Shown here piece after piece: positions 51,590-60,891 of a stretch of DNA of 64,000 nucleotides. Made by a program: the position numbers and the translations under genes. Each line of letters starts with the position of its first letter. The first letter of the stretch is position 1. This stretch comes from UBA5070 sp035352895 (GTDB lineage Bacteria > Fibrobacterota > Fibrobacteria > UBA5070). The stretch lies in assembly GCA_035352895.1 (NCBI GenBank), contig DAOPYN010000006.1, positions 55,307 through 119,306 of the forward strand. Reading direction: 5' to 3'. The notes beneath the pieces were generated by a model. It was not told the origin of the DNA. It saw only the letters and a list, made by a program, of their open reading frames with translations, and ran no database searches.

Positions 51590-52105
51590 CTAGCGACCTT
51601 TGGCGAGCCTTGCGAGCGTGTCCACGCGGGCGTCCTTGAGCTTACGCTTGGCGGCAAGCCAGGCGAGATCTCCCACTTCGCGCACCTCGCCGACGGAAAA
51701 CTGGTAGCGTCCCGCCAGAAGAAGGAGCCGCGAGTCCAAGGAATCGATGGTCTTGAGGTGCGTCGCGGAAAGCGTCCGGCGCAGGACCGAGGGATCGGTG
51801 GCCAGGATGGACTTCCAGTAGAGGGCCGTGGCGGGCTCCTTTTCGAATCCGGAGGCGCACTTGCGGCGAAGCGAAGCGATGTCGCCCCGGGCCCACCAAT
51901 CCTGGCATTGGGCATCCGGATCCTTGGCGGCTGGCTTGGTCGCTGCGGAGGCTTTCTTTTCCGGCTTGGCAGGAGCCTTCGCGGACTTGGCCGCATCGGT
52001 CTTGGCGGGTGCCTTCGCGGACTTGTGGCCTTGGGGTCTGGTCTCCGAGGACTTGGCCCATGTGGAAGCCACCGCGAGCATCACCAGGATCCACGAAGCT
52101 CTCAC
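51590..52105 (-). CDS. Exported protein with Lys/Ala-rich linker, function unknown
   Basis: 171 aa from GTG 52105, which overlaps the upstream stop (GTGA). A signal peptide (WILVMLAVASTWA) is followed by a Lys/Ala/Pro-rich stretch (SAKAPAKTDAAKSAKAPAKP) of about 40 residues and a small helical domain (CQDWWARGDIASLRRKCASG ... LLLLAGRYQFSVGEVREVGD) that recalls TPR-like helical pairs. No named family. The basic linker may contact acidic surface glycans or peptidoglycan. Both upstream neighbours overlap by start/stop codons, so this is part of the GH57-hpt-glnD operon. Confidence 0.78.
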   Translation of the reverse strand: MRASWILVMLAVASTWAKSSETRPQGHKSAKAPAKTDAAKSAKAPAKPEKKASAATKPAAKDPDAQCQDWWARGDIASLRRKCASGFEKEPATALYWKSILATDPSVLRRTLSATHLKTIDSLDSRLLLLAGRYQFSVGEVREVGDLAWLAAKRKLKDARVDTLARLAKGR

Positions 52106-53127
52106 GGGAGAATCTCCATCCGTCGTCGCCCCATGGCGTCCACGCTGGCCTTGAACTTGGGACCCCGGACCAGCTCGAATCCGGCCGCGGGAGTGGGTTG
52201 CTTGGCCAGCGAATCGGACAGACGCTTGAAATCCATTCCAGGAAGCGATCGGGAGAGCCACGCCGAAACCGGGAAGGAGAGGACCGGCTCGATGGGTCCC
52301 AGCAGATTGCGCGCGGCGAGGTCGGCGTCGGCGGAAACCCAGGCCCCGATCAGGTCGGCGAATTCGTTTCCGCTGGCCGTTCGCAGGGAGTCCCAATTCC
52401 ACTCGGGCGACCACCACGCTCCCCCCTGCCAAGTGGCCTCCATGCGATCCCAAGCCGCGTTGGAAGAGGCGCGGCGGAATACCCAACGTTGCCCCTTGGA
52501 CGCGGTCAGCTCCAGGACGCACTCTCCCGATCCACCCTTGCAGGGATTGACCATCCCGATTTGCAGGCCGCGCTGGCGCGCCAGCGATCGCAATCCTTCG
52601 GTGGTCACGCCCTTGGCCAACCCAGGCTCGGCCACACGTGCATGCGCCGCCGCACCCAGCGTGGCCACCCGCAGACGGGTGGTGCCGTGCGAAACCCAGG
52701 TGGCGGCTGCCAGATTGGGCGCGCAGGCATGGCATACGAATCCCTGGGCGGCGGTCGCCTCCATTCCTTTCAGGAAGGCCTGTGGCAGGGCGTCCGGATC
52801 GGTTTCCGTCCATTCCTCGTTGCCGGAAAGAGCATCCAGGATCCCCCAGAACGCATCCTCGGGAAGATCGATCTCGCGAGGGCCGGATTCCGCCCACCAC
52901 GACAACGATCGAACCGAACCATCCTTGGCGCTGTCGGGACGTACCAGCACACGTTGATCTCCCTTGCTCCAGATCGGGGAGACCCAAACCCCCGCACGCG
53001 GGGCCGGGACGGCCTGCAGGGTCCAGCGCTTGCGCAAGGCGTCCATGGAGACCGGCCATCCGTTCGCACCCCAGACGGCTCCGGAAACGGACAGGAACAG
53101 CGGAAGAAGCATCCGGGCAGAACTCAT
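52102..53127 (-). CDS. Exported protein of unknown function
   Basis: 341 aa with signal peptide MSSARMLLPLFLSVSGAVWG. The mature part has many Trp residues, a CxxC pair (FVCHACAP near residue 118) and a further Cys pair (NPCKGGSGECVLELT). The first half contains an FWGILDALSGNEEW segment. I cannot assign a fold or function. ATG 53127 overlaps the hpt stop (ATGA), and its own stop overlaps the following GTG start. The cysteines suggest a periplasmic disulfide-bonded protein. Confidence 0.78.
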   Translation of the reverse strand: MSSARMLLPLFLSVSGAVWGANGWPVSMDALRKRWTLQAVPAPRAGVWVSPIWSKGDQRVLVRPDSAKDGSVRSLSWWAESGPREIDLPEDAFWGILDALSGNEEWTETDPDALPQAFLKGMEATAAQGFVCHACAPNLAAATWVSHGTTRLRVATLGAAAHARVAEPGLAKGVTTEGLRSLARQRGLQIGMVNPCKGGSGECVLELTASKGQRWVFRRASSNAAWDRMEATWQGGAWWSPEWNWDSLRTASGNEFADLIGAWVSADADLAARNLLGPIEPVLSFPVSAWLSRSLPGMDFKRLSDSLAKQPTPAAGFELVRGPKFKASVDAMGRRRMEILP

Positions 53128-53660
53128 GCAGGATCCTCGGCGGGCAGCTGGGCGATGTACGGCAGGTTCCGCCAGCGTTCGGCATGGTCCAGTCCATAAC
53201 CCACCACGAACACGTCGGGAACCTGGAAGCCGAAGAAGTCCGGCTTCACATCCGCTTGCCGGCGTGCCGGCTTGTCCAGCAGGAAGCAGCCTCGCACGGA
53301 CAAGGCCTCGTGGTCCATCAGCCACTGCCGCAGGGCCAGGTAGGTGGCCCCGGTGTCCAGGATGTCGTCCACCACCAGCACATGGCGGTCCACCACCAGT
53401 TGCGGATCCACCACCACCAGCTCGGGCTCCACCTGGGGTCGCGTGGCATCGCCGTAGGAGCGCGAACGGGCGAACTCCAACTCGAAGGGATTGCGCAGCT
53501 CGCGCATGAGATCGGAAGCGAAGACGACCGCGCCCTTCAGCACGCAGAGCATCACGAAGCTCTCCCCTGCGTAGTGGCGGTCGATCTCCTTGGCCACCTG
53601 CGCGACGCGCGCGGCGATCTGCCGGGCCTGCAGGACGGGTGTCAGGCTTGGGGAGTTCAA
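53124..53660 (-). CDS. hpt: Hypoxanthine phosphoribosyltransferase
   Basis: 178 aa, purine salvage enzyme that joins hypoxanthine/guanine to PRPP. The PRPP loop is HVLVVDDILDTGATYLALR, and conserved FVMLCVLKGAVVFASDLMRE near the start, RSRSYGD and VPDVFVVGYGLDHAERWRNL near the end, fit Hpt. The TTG start at 53660 is supported by GGAGGG seven bases upstream and by the overlap with the GH57 stop (TTGA). The stop overlaps the next gene's ATG. The unusual start and overlap suggest coupling to translation of the GH57 gene. Confidence 0.96.
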   Translation of the reverse strand: MNSPSLTPVLQARQIAARVAQVAKEIDRHYAGESFVMLCVLKGAVVFASDLMRELRNPFELEFARSRSYGDATRPQVEPELVVVDPQLVVDRHVLVVDDILDTGATYLALRQWLMDHEALSVRGCFLLDKPARRQADVKPDFFGFQVPDVFVVGYGLDHAERWRNLPYIAQLPAEDPA

Positions 53661-56134
53661 TCCGCCGCCCTCCAGTGTTCGGCTTCGCGTTCCAGGGTCA
53701 TGTCGAAGTTGAGCCTTTCCAGGACGGTGATCCACAGAAGCGCCGCGGCATGCTCCGATGCCGAAAGGTTCTTCTGTCGCAACAGTGGTCGAAGGCGCTG
53801 CTCGCGCAGGTTCCAGCCGGCGTTCTCCAGGGGTGCCTTGGAGACTGGGATCCTGGCGGCATCGGCCAGGTCCAGGAGGAGGCAGAGCGCGTCGGCCTCC
53901 ACGGGATCGGCGTCGGACACGACCCGCTCCATCCGCGCGCGGAGGGATCTGTCCAGATGGTCGCCGGAAATCACCGAGGCCAGCACGATTCCCAACCTCT
54001 TGGACTCCTCCAGGGCCTCGCAGATCTCGCCAACCAGCTTGCGGTCGGGCTTTTCCAGCGTGGACCGCACCGCGTCGCGCAGACGGTGCTCCAGGAGCAC
54101 CTGGCGGGGGAACAGGAGGAACGACGGCGGGGACACCCCCAGACTGGAAAGGTCCTCGCGGGCATCCTCGCTCTGGCGATCCAACGCCTCGTGGAGGGGA
54201 CGCAGATCGTCCAACGCCCGGCGCAGACGGCGATCGGCCAAGTCGCGACGCCAGTCCAGGACCAGATCGGACAGCTGGAAGGGGCGGCAGATCCACGCGC
54301 GTTCCACCGCCTTGGACAAGGCCTCGTCGGGAAGCGTCCAATCCACCGAGGGAAGATCGGGACCCTCCTCCAGGATCCGCACTTCGGGCGGACGGCGGCC
54401 CTTCTGCCAGGCCAGCACCCGCAGGCAGGTCCATTCCGGATGCCCGGGCTCGCGCACCCGCATGCGTCCAACGAAGACTCCCTCCGCCGGACACGACAAT
54501 TCCTGTTCCACCGCGTGGGAGAACAACGGAACGGGCTCCTCGCCGTCGGGAGTCTCCACCAGGTGCTCGAAGGCCGCGTGGGCCGCCACCAGGTGCTCCA
54601 CCGGCCAGCGCGGTCGGACCCAGTTCTCCCAGATCCACCGGCCCGTGCGACCTTCCACGTTGGAGACGGCACCGTCCAGGATGGCCAGGATTCCCCGCTC
54701 CGGAGAAGGCCGTCCCAGGAGTTCCAGCAATTCGCAGGCGCGCCGGGCGTAGCGCATGTTCTGCACCGGCTCCAGTCCACCCAGGTCGTCGAAGAACCAT
54801 GCGCAGCTGGTGAGGCAGAACTGGCCCATGCGGACCAGCTCCATCAACCGCCGGGCATCGGAAGCCTGCCGCGCCGTGGCGCCGGGCAGGAGGTGTTGCT
54901 CGAGCCACTCGTCCAGCGTGGTCTTCCCCGAACGCGTGGCGATCCAATCGGCGCGGGCGACCCAGGGATCACGGAACAGCGTATCGGCAAGTTCGTCCCA
55001 GGCGACTTCCACGTGGTCGCGGCAAAGCGCCATGGCCTGCCGAAGCGGCGTACGCCAAGCCTGGTTCCATCCTTCCTTGCCCCCGGTGCTGCATCCGCAG
55101 TCGCGTTGCCATCGACCTGTGCCGTGGGCGCACGACCATGCTGTGCCTTCCCCGTGGGCGTTCTTGAGCCGGACCTCGTGGATGGGAGGACGGATCGCCA
55201 GGAAATGGCCGAAGTTGCAGGGGACCACGCCATGGCTCGGACAGAGTTCCTGGAAGAGGTAGGCCAGAGCCATGTCGCCGAACGCCTCGTGGTGCCCGTA
55301 CGATTCGCCGTCGGTGGCCACGGACACCAGCCGGGGTTCCGGACGCTTGGGGTCCCATGCGGCGCGCAGCCGTTCGAAGTAGCCGTGTGCGTCGCGGAGG
55401 AGGTGCTCGAAACCCACCGCCGCAGACACCGGCCCGTCGTAGAAGAACACGTCCAGGTGACCCTTGGTGAGGGGCTCGCCGTTGGAATCCAAGGGGAAGA
55501 TGCGATAGGGCCTTCCCGGATCGATGGAGCCGTCCGAAACGTCCGTCCAGATCTCGCCCTGGAAGGGCCGGATGCGTTCGGCCTGGGTGGGAGCCAGGAT
55601 GGTGAACTTCACTCCGCACTCGATGAGATCCACCACCGTGTCCATGTCGATGGCGGTCTCCGCCAACCACATCCCCTCGGCATCGCGGCCGAAGCGCTCC
55701 TTGAAGTCGCGCAGTCCCCACAGGATCTGGGTGCGACGGTCGCGCTTGGTCCCCAGGGGAAGGATGGCGTGGTTGTAGCACTGGGCGATGGCGTTGCCGT
55801 GGCCTTCCTGGTCCTCCCGCGACAGACGGTCGGCTTCCAGGATGCGTCCCCAGGTCTCGGGATCGTTGTCCACGATCCAATCCAGCAGGGTGGGACCGAA
55901 ATTGAACGACATGTGGCGATAGTTGTTGGAAAGCGCGCGGATGCGTCCCCAGCCGTCCAGCAGACGCGACGCGCCATTGGGCGCGTAGCACTCGGCGCTG
56001 ATGCGGGAGTTCCAGTCGTGGTGGGGAGAAGCCGATTCCTGCGCCTCCACGCGACCCGTCCAGGGATTCTCGCGGGGAGGTTGGTAGAAGTGGCCGTGGA
56101 TCGCCAGCCTCATGGCATGATGGTTCGCACTCAT
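53657..56134 (-). CDS. Glycoside hydrolase family 57 protein with DUF3536-like C-terminus
   Basis: 825 aa. GH57 enzymes act on alpha-glucans (amylase, branching enzyme or 4-alpha-glucanotransferase). The GH57 motifs are present: HGHFYQPPRENPW (residues 13-25), EGMWLAETAIDMDTV with Glu159 as likely nucleophile, and SVATDGESYGHHEAFGDMAL with Asp275 as likely acid. After about residue 340 the helical C-terminal region (DUF3536-like) begins. It has no signal peptide, so it acts on cytoplasmic glycogen or similar. The start is ATG 56134; an in-frame ATG 7 codons later is also possible. It is the first gene of the operon with hpt and glnD. Confidence 0.94.
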   Translation of the reverse strand: MSANHHAMRLAIHGHFYQPPRENPWTGRVEAQESASPHHDWNSRISAECYAPNGASRLLDGWGRIRALSNNYRHMSFNFGPTLLDWIVDNDPETWGRILEADRLSREDQEGHGNAIAQCYNHAILPLGTKRDRRTQILWGLRDFKERFGRDAEGMWLAETAIDMDTVVDLIECGVKFTILAPTQAERIRPFQGEIWTDVSDGSIDPGRPYRIFPLDSNGEPLTKGHLDVFFYDGPVSAAVGFEHLLRDAHGYFERLRAAWDPKRPEPRLVSVATDGESYGHHEAFGDMALAYLFQELCPSHGVVPCNFGHFLAIRPPIHEVRLKNAHGEGTAWSCAHGTGRWQRDCGCSTGGKEGWNQAWRTPLRQAMALCRDHVEVAWDELADTLFRDPWVARADWIATRSGKTTLDEWLEQHLLPGATARQASDARRLMELVRMGQFCLTSCAWFFDDLGGLEPVQNMRYARRACELLELLGRPSPERGILAILDGAVSNVEGRTGRWIWENWVRPRWPVEHLVAAHAAFEHLVETPDGEEPVPLFSHAVEQELSCPAEGVFVGRMRVREPGHPEWTCLRVLAWQKGRRPPEVRILEEGPDLPSVDWTLPDEALSKAVERAWICRPFQLSDLVLDWRRDLADRRLRRALDDLRPLHEALDRQSEDAREDLSSLGVSPPSFLLFPRQVLLEHRLRDAVRSTLEKPDRKLVGEICEALEESKRLGIVLASVISGDHLDRSLRARMERVVSDADPVEADALCLLLDLADAARIPVSKAPLENAGWNLREQRLRPLLRQKNLSASEHAAALLWITVLERLNFDMTLEREAEHWRAAD

Positions 56135-56273
56135 CTTGCCGGGATTTTAGCAAATGTTCGGCCGGAAGGCCCGCCTGCAGATTGGATCTTGGACCACAAC
56201 CACCTCCGATACCCTGCAAGCGGGCGCTTCCGCGATGGCATCGACGGCGTTCCTCGGACGCCGCGGACCTGGA

Positions 56274-58259
56274 TCAGCGATAGCGTACGACCAACTTGGG
56301 ACGCAGCGTCGGATCGGTCGCCTCGCTCATGTGGAAACCCGGGTAGTCCGGATAGTCAGGATGCGTCTCCTCCAGGCTGCGGAAGACCACACCATGGTTC
56401 GTGGACGGGTCCGCCTGCCAGATTCTGGCCAGTTCGGTGAGGTCGAATTCCATGGGAGCGGTGGACCCGTAGGCGAGCACGGAACGCGCGGAAGGCCGCG
56501 CCTGGGCATCCACTCCGTCCAGGCCCACCAGGGGGCGGTTCCAGCTGGAACCGAACGAGGGACCCAGGGAAGTCGCCCCGTCGATGTCGACCGAATTGCG
56601 CTCGCCGGGGAATGCGCCTTGGCCTTCCTTCCAGGCTTTCAGGAGCCGGTGCGCATCTATACGCAGATCGTGGCCAGACACGGGACGTCCAAGCCACGAG
56701 TTCACCTGGAACACCGCCTTCGCGGAGACGATCGTCTTGCCGCGCAACGAATCGGGAAGCTGGATCCTCCACAGGAGCCTGCCCACGGTGTTGGCGTCCC
56801 AAGCTCCGCCCAACCCCTCCGGATTGACGGTTCCCTGGTTGTTTCCGTCGTGGGAGCCGTTGCCGGTGAAGGTTCCAATGATCATCGCGTCGTCCTGGCC
56901 TTCCGGTCCCGGCTGCAACACGGCCAAGGAACCGCCCTCTTCGGTCACCTCACCCAGTTCCAGCACCAGGAAGGGACGCTTGGTCGCGTCGGGATGGTCG
57001 TCCACTCCGAAGGACGGGTAGTCCAAGTAGGTGCCATCGGATTCGTGGACCGAACGGAAGAGGAGCCCGTGGTTGGTGGAAGGGTTCTCCAGCCATCCGC
57101 GCACCGCGGCGGTGATGTCGAAACTCATGTTCTCCTTGGAGAGGTACGGTAGGGTCCGGCGATCCAGGGGAACCGTCTCCGCGTCGATGCCGTCCAGGCC
57201 GACCAACGGCATGGACCAGGACTGCCCGAAGCGGGGGCCCGTGCCGCTGGCGCCGTCGAAGTCGGCCGTGACCGGGCTTCCCTGGCCCGTGGCCTTGCCT
57301 TCCAGCCACGGACGCAGCATCCGGTAGGCCTCGATGGTCAGATCCTGTCCTCCCGTGGGCCGGTTGCCCCACTGGAGCGGCACGAACACGATCCTCGCCG
57401 AAACGATCCGCTTGGACTTCAGGGAATCGGGAAATTCCCAGCGCCACAGGTGCCGTCCGATGGTGTTGCCGTCGTAGGCGCCTCCCAGTCCTTCCGCAGG
57501 TCGTCCTCCGAAGTTGTGCATGCGCCAGGTGCTGGTTCCGGTGAAGTCGCCAAGGACTTCGGTCTCCTGGACTTCGTCGGGAGCTGGCCGCAGCACCAGC
57601 GAGCCCTGGATGGGAGACACGACGGGAGGCAGCGGATCTGCAGTCTCCTGCCGCTCCACCCGAAGGCTTCCGCCCACCGACCGGATGCGGAACCGGAGTT
57701 CCGTCTTCGCTCCCGAAGGGGGAACATAGGACAGGACCAGGATGGATTCCCCTCCCGAAACGGCCTTCACCACGAATCCGCCGTTTGGATCGCGGGTCAC
57801 GGAAAGGGGCGAGCCTTCCACGCGTGCGGAGATGGAAAGATCCGCGAGACCGGGAAGCGCGACGACTCCCTGCAGGACGTCGGCCAGACGGACCGTGTCC
57901 AGCGACGCCTCCGTGCCGGCCTTCAATTCCTCGAACCGGACCTGGCTCGCTTTCTGACCGTCCTTCTCGACGAACAGCACCACGCTTCCTGGTTCCACGT
58001 CCACCTGGAATCCACCCTGCGCGTCGGAGCTGACCACACGAGACGGCTTGGAAAGGTCCGCGCCTTCGAAGACGTGGATCCTGACCGGTCCGTTCACGGA
58101 TTGGACCCTTCCCGACACCCTCGCCGCCCCGGCGGAGATTCCCGATTCCGTCGGCGGTTCCGAAATGACTTCCTGGCCCTTTTCGCAGGCGTGGAGAGCA
58201 AGAGCAAGAACCGGTGCGATCAAACATGGCCCGACATGGGTGCGAGGGAGACGTTTCAT
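56274..58259 (-). CDS. Lipoprotein with regulatory-like domain and two DNRLRE-type domains
   Basis: 661 aa. The lipobox is ALALHACEKG (Cys25). After a short linker comes a carboxypeptidase-regulatory-like beta domain (VNGPVRIHVFEGADLSKPSR, GGFQVDVEPGSVVLFVE), similar in style to the TIGR02147-linked lipoproteins. Two ~190-residue repeats follow, each with a stretch like GGAYDGNTIGRHLWRWEFPD or GGAWDANTVGRLLWRIQLPD, then SFDITAAVRGWLENPSTNHG or FDLTELARIWQADPSTNHGV, typical of DNRLRE/CBM96-like domains of surface proteins. Probably binds surface glycans. ATG 58259 begins the signal. It stands alone on this strand, 139 bp from the GH57 start. Confidence 0.85.
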   Translation of the reverse strand: MKRLPRTHVGPCLIAPVLALALHACEKGQEVISEPPTESGISAGAARVSGRVQSVNGPVRIHVFEGADLSKPSRVVSSDAQGGFQVDVEPGSVVLFVEKDGQKASQVRFEELKAGTEASLDTVRLADVLQGVVALPGLADLSISARVEGSPLSVTRDPNGGFVVKAVSGGESILVLSYVPPSGAKTELRFRIRSVGGSLRVERQETADPLPPVVSPIQGSLVLRPAPDEVQETEVLGDFTGTSTWRMHNFGGRPAEGLGGAYDGNTIGRHLWRWEFPDSLKSKRIVSARIVFVPLQWGNRPTGGQDLTIEAYRMLRPWLEGKATGQGSPVTADFDGASGTGPRFGQSWSMPLVGLDGIDAETVPLDRRTLPYLSKENMSFDITAAVRGWLENPSTNHGLLFRSVHESDGTYLDYPSFGVDDHPDATKRPFLVLELGEVTEEGGSLAVLQPGPEGQDDAMIIGTFTGNGSHDGNNQGTVNPEGLGGAWDANTVGRLLWRIQLPDSLRGKTIVSAKAVFQVNSWLGRPVSGHDLRIDAHRLLKAWKEGQGAFPGERNSVDIDGATSLGPSFGSSWNRPLVGLDGVDAQARPSARSVLAYGSTAPMEFDLTELARIWQADPSTNHGVVFRSLEETHPDYPDYPGFHMSEATDPTLRPKLVVRYR

Positions 58260-58385
58260 GGGAAGTCCTTTCACGACACGAGGGAATAGGTTCTTTGACA
58301 CGATAACCCAATCGAAGATCTCCTGGAAAGATCCTTCCCCTTTCCGGACCGGATTCGTGGATCCCGACGGGATCCAGGCCCCTGC

Positions 58386-59540
58386 CTAGGTACGGGCCCC
58401 CCGCACCTTCGCGTAGATCCCTTCGATGCGTTCCAGGAACACTTCCGGTGCGTGGTTGGTGCGAATCGCCTCGCGGGCCTTCCTCGACGCGGCGGATCGA
58501 TCGAAGCCTTCCCCGACCAACCTCCGCAGCAGGTCCTTCCAGCCTTCCACGCTTCCCCGCTCCACCAGAAAGCCGTTGACGCCCTCCTCCAGCAGATCCG
58601 GATAGCCACCTACTCGCGATGCCGCCACGGGACACCCTTCGCGCATGGCCTCCAGCACGAACACCGGCGCATTTTCCACCCACAGGCTGGGCAACACCGC
58701 AAGATGGGCCCCGCGGCATTCCGCCAGGACGCGGTCGCGATCGATCTTCCCCAACCAATCCACGCGATCGGACAATCCCAAGCGCTCCACCAGATCGCGC
58801 AGATCGGCGACGGCGCCACCGTCGCCCGCGATCCGCAAGCGCACGCCGCTCACCTCGGCCATCGCCTTCACCAGCACGTCCAGACCCTTTTCCCGTTCGA
58901 TCCGACCCGCATGGAAAAGCGTGAAGGAATCCGGGGACGGTGATTCGGACGATTCCTCGGGAGGATCGATGAACAACGGCAAGGCGAGACTGGGCACACC
59001 CGGATAGACGCGTTCCACCCATCGGGCGAGCATCGCCGACGGCGCTGTGAAGACAGACACCGTGCGCCGCAGCACGGGGATGTACAGGGCGAGCTTGAAC
59101 AGGTTGAACCGTCTGTACAGGTCCAGCGCCAAGGTGTTGCTTCTTTGGCACCGGCTGGAAAAACACCAGGGGCCCACACCTCGTTGGCACACCTGTCCAT
59201 CCGGGCGAAGCATCCAGCCTTCCGGACAGACCGCGCCGAAGTCGTGCTGGGTGCACACCACCGGGATGCCGAGGAACCTCGCGGCGAGAAACGGAGCGAT
59301 CGACCAGACCAGGTTGTGTTTGTGCACGTGGACGACGTCCGGACGGAACCGTCGCATGCGGCTCCACGCCTTCCAGAGGAGCCAGGGGTTGAACAGGCGG
59401 GAAGCGTAGTGGATGGGATGGCGCGAACCCAGGAGCAGATCCGTTTCATGCCCCGCGGTACCCAACAGGCGCTCCAGGGCGTACAGATGGACCTCGGCGC
59501 CGCCCCCCGTTGGATAATCGTTGACCAGTAGAATCCGCAT
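58386..59540 (-). CDS. GT4-family glycosyltransferase
   Basis: 384 aa. The N-terminus MRILLVNDYPTGGGAEVHLY is typical of GT-B fold GT4 enzymes. Acceptor-side features include RFRPDVVHVHKHN and TQHDFGAVCPEGW. The donor half has FHAGRIEREKGLDVLVKAM, RLRIAGDGGAVADLRDL and VENAPVFVLEAMREGCPVAA, with the ExxxxxxxE/GxPVxAS motif. A Cys-rich insert (QVCQRGVGPWCFSSRCQRSN) is seen in several GT4 enzymes. It probably adds a sugar to a lipid-linked glycan at the inner membrane. It is divergent from two methyltransferase genes (29-bp gap between the starts). Confidence 0.94.
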   Translation of the reverse strand: MRILLVNDYPTGGGAEVHLYALERLLGTAGHETDLLLGSRHPIHYASRLFNPWLLWKAWSRMRRFRPDVVHVHKHNLVWSIAPFLAARFLGIPVVCTQHDFGAVCPEGWMLRPDGQVCQRGVGPWCFSSRCQRSNTLALDLYRRFNLFKLALYIPVLRRTVSVFTAPSAMLARWVERVYPGVPSLALPLFIDPPEESSESPSPDSFTLFHAGRIEREKGLDVLVKAMAEVSGVRLRIAGDGGAVADLRDLVERLGLSDRVDWLGKIDRDRVLAECRGAHLAVLPSLWVENAPVFVLEAMREGCPVAASRVGGYPDLLEEGVNGFLVERGSVEGWKDLLRRLVGEGFDRSAASRKAREAIRTNHAPEVFLERIEGIYAKVRGART

Positions 59541-59569
59541 CGGAATGGAGAAAGTGCATTTTTCGCTCG

Positions 59570-60244
59570 GTGAACGAATCCGGAACCAACGCCTACGCGG
59601 GCTACCTGCAGGACGCCTACGGCCAGCGGCCACCCACCTACTACCTGCAGTTCGTCCGCACCCCGTTGCGATCCGGCGACGCGGTGCTCGATTGGGGATG
59701 CGGCCTGGGTGGCCTCCTCCACGCATTGTCCACCAGCGGGACTCCCTTGCGTCTCTTCGGCGCGGACATCATCGACCAGACCTTGGACTCCCTGCGGGAA
59801 CGCCATCCCGACTGGGACCTGCGCCGGATCGACCCGCATCCGCCCGTGCTGCCATGGGCGGACGCGACCTTCGACCGGATCTTCCTGCTGGACGTGATCG
59901 AGCATGCCCAAGCGCCGATGGATCTGTTGGCGGAAGCCCACCGCCTGCTCAAACCAGGCGGAATCCTGACCCTCTCCACCCCCGATCGATTGGCCTTCTA
60001 CAAACGCCCGGGCGGAATCCTCGCCTCCATCGGCTTCAACATCCGTCGCCTGCTCGGCAGGGAATGGATCGACCCCACCCATCTCACGGAATACACCGTG
60101 GGTGGCCTGCGGAGGATCCTGGCCAAGAGCCCGTTCACCGACGCCGATTTCCATCCATCCTCGTGGCACCGCACCCTCTGGGCGCGGCCTCCTCGCAAGC
60201 ACTACAGCTTCCTCCTGGAACTGCGAAAGGCCTTGGCCCCGTGA
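59570..60244 (+). CDS. SAM-dependent methyltransferase (class I)
   Basis: 224 aa from GTG 59570. SAM-binding motif I is AVLDWGCGLGGLLHALS, followed by a DRIFLLDVIEHAQAPMDLLA motif and HRLLKPGGILTLSTPDRLAF, as in methyltransferases 11/12/23, often found in glycan and O-antigen clusters. No metal-binding or nucleic-acid-binding part is visible. The stop overlaps the next gene's GTG (GTGA), and the next gene is also a methyltransferase, so the pair may act one after the other on a sugar or lipid-linked glycan. Confidence 0.9.
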   Translation: MNESGTNAYAGYLQDAYGQRPPTYYLQFVRTPLRSGDAVLDWGCGLGGLLHALSTSGTPLRLFGADIIDQTLDSLRERHPDWDLRRIDPHPPVLPWADATFDRIFLLDVIEHAQAPMDLLAEAHRLLKPGGILTLSTPDRLAFYKRPGGILASIGFNIRRLLGREWIDPTHLTEYTVGGLRRILAKSPFTDADFHPSSWHRTLWARPPRKHYSFLLELRKALAP

Positions 60245-60891
60245 GAATCCGCTCCAGCGCTGCCTCTCCCACCAAGTCCGGATTCCTGATACAACGACGC
60301 CTGACGGCGAACCTGACCACGCTGATCCAGGGCTTGGGAGCCAACCCTTCGGGACTTCTGGTGGACGTCGGCTGCGGCAATTCTCCCTACGGCCAGCTCC
60401 TGGAAGGATGGCGGAGGGTGGCGGTCAACATCGACGCCACCGACGCCGCCCCCGACGTGATCGGGGATGGCCTTTGCCTGCCCTTCCGCGACGCCTGCGC
60501 GGACGCGGTCCTCTGCACGCAAGTGGTGGAGCACGTGAAGGATCCCTTCCAGCTGTTTCGCGAAATCTCCCGGATCCTCAAACCCGGCGGGATCCTGATC
60601 CTCAGCGGGCCGTTCTACTGGCGCCTGCACGAGGAGCCCCACGACTATTGGCGATTCACCGAACACGGGTTCCGGGAGCTGGCCAGGCAGGCCGGATTGC
60701 GCGTGGAATCCATCCTCCGCGACGGAGGAGCGGTGGCTCTCACGGCGGTTTCGATCAACCAGCTTCTCCCTGGCCCCTTCCTCGCTCCCGCCCGTCTGCT
60801 GGTCAACCTGGTCGGGCTAGCCATGGAAGCCATCCACTTCCGTGGACACTCCACCCCCAACCTCAGCCTGCGCGCGGTGAAGATTCCTTGA
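60241..60891 (+). CDS. SAM-dependent methyltransferase (class I), second of pair
   Basis: 216 aa from GTG 60241, which overlaps the previous stop. Motif I reads LLVDVGCGNSPYGQLLEG, followed by ADAVLCTQVVEHVKDPFQLF and SRILKPGGILILSGPFYWRL, then HEEPHDYWRFTEHGFRELAR, a pattern common in methyltransferases of surface polysaccharide clusters. It has no signal or membrane segment, though the C-terminus has the hydrophobic INQLLPGPFLAPARLLVNLV that may associate with the membrane. Its 3' end overlaps the convergent flippase gene by 29 bp. Confidence 0.9.
   Translation: MRIRSSAASPTKSGFLIQRRLTANLTTLIQGLGANPSGLLVDVGCGNSPYGQLLEGWRRVAVNIDATDAAPDVIGDGLCLPFRDACADAVLCTQVVEHVKDPFQLFREISRILKPGGILILSGPFYWRLHEEPHDYWRFTEHGFRELARQAGLRVESILRDGGAVALTAVSINQLLPGPFLAPARLLVNLVGLAMEAIHFRGHSTPNLSLRAVKIP

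Noticed and set aside
49070..52957. A very long (1295-codon) plus-strand open frame opposite glnD and its neighbours
   Set aside because: It spans three real genes on the other strand and is low-complexity in composition; glnD has full-length domain evidence.
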